A stretch of DNA of 6,973 nt, taken from contig JAHHLF010000232.1 of the NCBI GenBank assembly GCA_018679315.1, positions 1 to 6,973 on the forward strand. The letters run 5' to 3'. Made by a program: the position numbers and the translations under genes. The number at the start of each line of letters is the position of its first letter. Position 1 is the stretch's first letter. Below the pieces are notes generated by a model. It did no database searches, was not told the origin of the DNA, and saw only the letters and a list, made by a program, of their open reading frames with translations. Source of the stretch: Bacteroidia bacterium (GTDB lineage Bacteria; Bacteroidota; Bacteroidia; Flavobacteriales; Flavobacteriaceae). Positions 5,438 to 6,973 of the stretch are shown here, in pieces.

Positions 5438-6169
5438 CTATTGAGGTGTAATTCGGGCAACATCTTCTACATTCCAGTCAATGACCAATCCTTTTGCGAT
5501 CGATCGGGCAATTTCTTTACCGTATAAAACTTCAGTCAGGTAGAGTGAGGCTTCAAAACTTTTAGCTCCTCCCGCGGATGTAATATATTTTCCGTCGTGT
5601 ACAAATAAGACGCTATCGGCTACTTTTAAATGAGGAAATTTTTCTTTGTATAGTTCAATATCACTTGGGAAGGTTGTAGATAATACACTATCTAATATTC
5701 CCGCCTTGGCCAACACAAAGGCGCCGTCGCAATGAGAAGTCATAAACAACGCATTGCGGTCTACCGACTTTACAAAATTGATCATTCTGCGATCCTCGAG
5801 ATCCGTATCCAAATGATGTTCTGCACTAGGTACAACCAATATATCAATAGGCGGCAGGCCTTCTTTTGTGTAATCATAATCCGGTAAAATACGCACCCCC
5901 TCAAAAGACATTATGGGCTCGAGCGTATTGGCTACGGTAAACGTGTTCATGGCTTTAATGCCTTCCCTGTATTGCGTATGTTGAAAAATATCGAATGGGG
6001 CTGTAAACTCTGTGTTATAAACTCCGTCCATTAATAGAAAAGCGACATTATATCTTCCATCTACCAGAGGCCGGGGTTTTAAAACCGGATTCTCCAAAGC
6101 CATTTCCACTTTGGGCTCCTTGCACTGACAAAGAAGAAAACAGCAAAACAGGAGTACAATTTTTTTCAT
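5438..6169 (-). CDS. DJ-1/PfpI family lipoprotein
   Basis: 243 aa; a class I glutamine-amidotransferase-like fold of the DJ-1/PfpI group, nearest in style to the isonitrile-hydratase/AraC-N-terminal branch. The N-terminus MKKIVLLFCCFLLCQC is a lipoprotein signal, with the likely acylated Cys at 16, so the domain is anchored in the envelope; most relatives are cytoplasmic. Core motifs: YNVAFLLMDGVYNTEFTAPFDIF (40-62), with E54 at the acid position next to the active site; DILVVPSAE (109-117); and the nucleophile elbow MTSHCDGAFVLAKAGIL (143-159), with Cys147 as the expected catalytic residue. The C-terminal motif is GKYITSAGGAKSFEASLYLTEVLYG (193-217). The catalytic Cys is intact, so activity is plausible. 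Candidates are hydrolase, hydratase, glyoxalase-like activity or a sensor, and the substrate cannot be read. It diverges from the DUF1684 lipoprotein gene with 88 nt between starts and meets the hydrolase-like gene tail to tail. Confidence 0.88.
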   Translation of the reverse strand: MKKIVLLFCCFLLCQCKEPKVEMALENPVLKPRPLVDGRYNVAFLLMDGVYNTEFTAPFDIFQHTQYREGIKAMNTFTVANTLEPIMSFEGVRILPDYDYTKEGLPPIDILVVPSAEHHLDTDLEDRRMINFVKSVDRNALFMTSHCDGAFVLAKAGILDSVLSTTFPSDIELYKEKFPHLKVADSVLFVHDGKYITSAGGAKSFEASLYLTEVLYGKEIARSIAKGLVIDWNVEDVARITPQ

Positions 6170-6204
6170 GATCTCTCAGAATTTGTGTTAAAGGTCGCCT
6201 AAAA

Positions 6205-6237
6205 TTGCAATTCGTAAAAGTTGATTTCATTAATTTG
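6205..6237 (+). promoter_or_regulatory. Possible promoter of DUF1684 gene
   Basis: TTG (6205-6207) and TTAATTTG (6230-6237) are separated by 22 nt. The second box fits TAnnTTTG with one mismatch. The ATG at 6258 is 20 nt further on. The spacing is at the long end of what is accepted for Bacteroidota, so support is modest. No clear promoter was found for the divergent DJ-1-like gene in the same 88-bp region. Confidence 0.4.
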
Positions 6238-6257
6238 TAAGAGTAATCACTCCTCTT

Positions 6258-6914
6258 ATGCGAATACGGATCCTTGGTTCCGCACTATTTCTTATCTTTT
6301 TTTTCGGGTGTAAAGGAGAGAAAAGATATCACGATGAAGTTAGCAAGACTCTGTCATCCAGTTCGGAAGTCGTTACTGAGATTCAAACTTTTCATGAACA
6401 TTTGAATGAAGAATTCAGGGATCCTGAGCGCAGTCCATTGCCGGATCGATATAAGAAAAATTTTCTCGCCCTGGATTTCTACGATCCCGATACCTCATTC
6501 AGGGTTTGGGCCAAATTTACTCGCACTCCTGAAGCGGTTCCTTTTTTCATGCCTACTACAACTACCAGGGTAAGTACGGAGGTCTTATATGGATTGGCTG
6601 AGTTTAAATTTGATAGTATTCAAGTTCAGTTAGAACTTTATAAGAATGTTGCCGGAGAACCGGATTCCGCAAAAAAAGATCTCTTTTTGCCGTTCCTGGA
6701 TCAGACAAATGGCGAAAGCACCTATTCCGGAGGTCGTTATATAGACCTGCCCATTCCTGAAACGGATTCTATATTAATCGATTTTAATAAAGCCTATAAT
6801 CCGTATTGTGTCTACAATAAGAAATACTCTTGTCCGATTGTCCCTACGGTAAATACAATACCCATCGCTATTGAGGCGGGCGTAAAAGATTTTATACCAA
6901 CAAAAAAACCCTGA
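6258..6914 (+). CDS. DUF1684 family lipoprotein
   Basis: 218 aa. The N-terminus MRIRILGSALFLIFFFGC is a lipoprotein signal with the acylated Cys at 18, followed by a charged linker. The DUF1684 (PF07920) signature is clear. DLFLPFLDQTNGESTYSGGRYIDLP (141-165) corresponds to the family's 'LfvpF.D.TsG.eTYg.GRYLdl'. DFNKAYNPYCVYNKKYSCPIVPTVN (175-199) corresponds to 'lDFNrAYNPpCaY...ysCPlPP..N'. The two cysteines, 184 and 192, are conserved in the family. The final AGE of many relatives is AGV here (207-209). The biochemical function of the family is not established. The short first half (about 40-110: FRDPERSPLPDRYKKNFLALDFYDPD) carries the usual pre-domain segment. The stop codon TGA (6912-6914) lies inside the 5' arm of a terminator hairpin, so the last codons (K-K-P-stop) double as stem sequence. 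It is divergent from the DJ-1 lipoprotein gene. Confidence 0.92.
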   Translation: MRIRILGSALFLIFFFGCKGEKRYHDEVSKTLSSSSEVVTEIQTFHEHLNEEFRDPERSPLPDRYKKNFLALDFYDPDTSFRVWAKFTRTPEAVPFFMPTTTTRVSTEVLYGLAEFKFDSIQVQLELYKNVAGEPDSAKKDLFLPFLDQTNGESTYSGGRYIDLPIPETDSILIDFNKAYNPYCVYNKKYSCPIVPTVNTIPIAIEAGVKDFIPTKKP

Positions 6915-6932
6915 TCGAAAGATCAGGGTTTT
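6902..6932. terminator. Terminator overlapping the DUF1684 stop codon
   Basis: AAAACCCTGATC (6905-6916), a GAAA tetraloop of GNRA type, then GATCAGGGTTTT (6921-6932): a perfect 12-bp stem. The plus strand ends in TTTT and the minus strand in seven T (opposite 6908-6902), so it can work in both directions and better leftward. It includes the TGA stop of the upstream gene. A small GC-rich hairpin, GGGC (6933-6936) with GCCC (6943-6946), follows. Confidence 0.82.
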
Positions 6933-6952
6933 GGGCTGGATCGCCCGGCGTC

Positions 6953-6968
6953 AAACTAACTAACTCAA
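6953..6968. repeat. Second copy of AAACTAACTAACTCAA
   Basis: This is identical over 16 bases to 2731-2746 and lies 20 nt past the end of a CCCTGAT...ATCAGGG hairpin, as the first copy lies directly past one. The window ends 5 bases later, so the following gene and its orientation cannot be seen. Confidence 0.75.
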
Positions 6969-6973
6969 CATAT

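Noticed and set aside
6048..6230. 60-codon minus-strand frame across the start of the DJ-1 gene
   Set aside because: It is in another frame of a well-supported gene; the lipoprotein signal and domain fit the 243-aa frame.
6239..6257. AAGAG/CTCTT inverted repeat just before the DUF1684 start
   Set aside because: The 5-bp arms around a 9-nt loop are weak and expected by chance; the repeat is not strong enough to call a regulatory hairpin.

Overview
The window looks like the chromosome of a flavobacterium (Bacteroidota, probably Flavobacteriaceae). It is AT-rich, and Shine-Dalgarno sequences are scarce. Several genes are preceded by boxes resembling the Bacteroidota -7 element TAnnTTTG. Three proteins carry lipoprotein signal sequences, and the prfA-pyrF pair and the Lrp-type regulator read like flavobacterial versions. 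This assignment comes from sequence style and protein recognition, not from a database search.

Layout, left to right. (1) The 3' part of a Rieske-type [2Fe-2S] lipoprotein gene, cut by the window edge just before its lipobox cysteine (1-357, +). (2) A two-gene operon, prfA (release factor 1) and pyrF (OMP decarboxylase), with a 6-nt gap (450-2348, +). (3) A 64-aa hypothetical gene on the minus strand whose stop codon abuts the pyrF stop (2349-2543). (4) A gene-free stretch of about 375 bp (2544-2919). It holds the promoter of the small gene, a weak plus-strand terminator, a strong hairpin whose U-tract lies on the minus strand, ACTAACTCAA repeats and a half-copy of the hairpin. (5) A divergent pair: a diverged four-helix-bundle (23S-IVP-like) protein on the minus strand (2920-3351) and an Lrp/AsnC regulator on the plus strand (3467-3928). 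The regulator starts at TTG behind a 25-bp dyad that could be its operator. (6) A secreted alpha/beta-hydrolase-like protein whose nucleophile serine appears replaced by glycine, with a helical C-terminal tail (4038-5435, +). It converges, with a 2-nt gap, on (7) a DJ-1/PfpI-family lipoprotein (5438-6169, -). (8) A DUF1684 lipoprotein (6258-6914, +), whose stop codon is built into a terminator stem, followed at the window edge by a second exact copy of AAACTAACTAACTCAA.

prfA and pyrF are housekeeping genes. The remainder is a loose set of envelope proteins (Rieske, hydrolase-like, DJ-1-like and DUF1684) and small regulators with no visible shared pathway. No mobile element, CRISPR array, tRNA or rRNA is visible. 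The points most worth a second look are the twice-occurring hairpin plus ACTAACTAACTCAA module, the apparent loss of the catalytic serine in the esterase-like protein, the possible alternative pairing around 2700-2850, and the two tail-to-tail gene pairs with almost no space between them.
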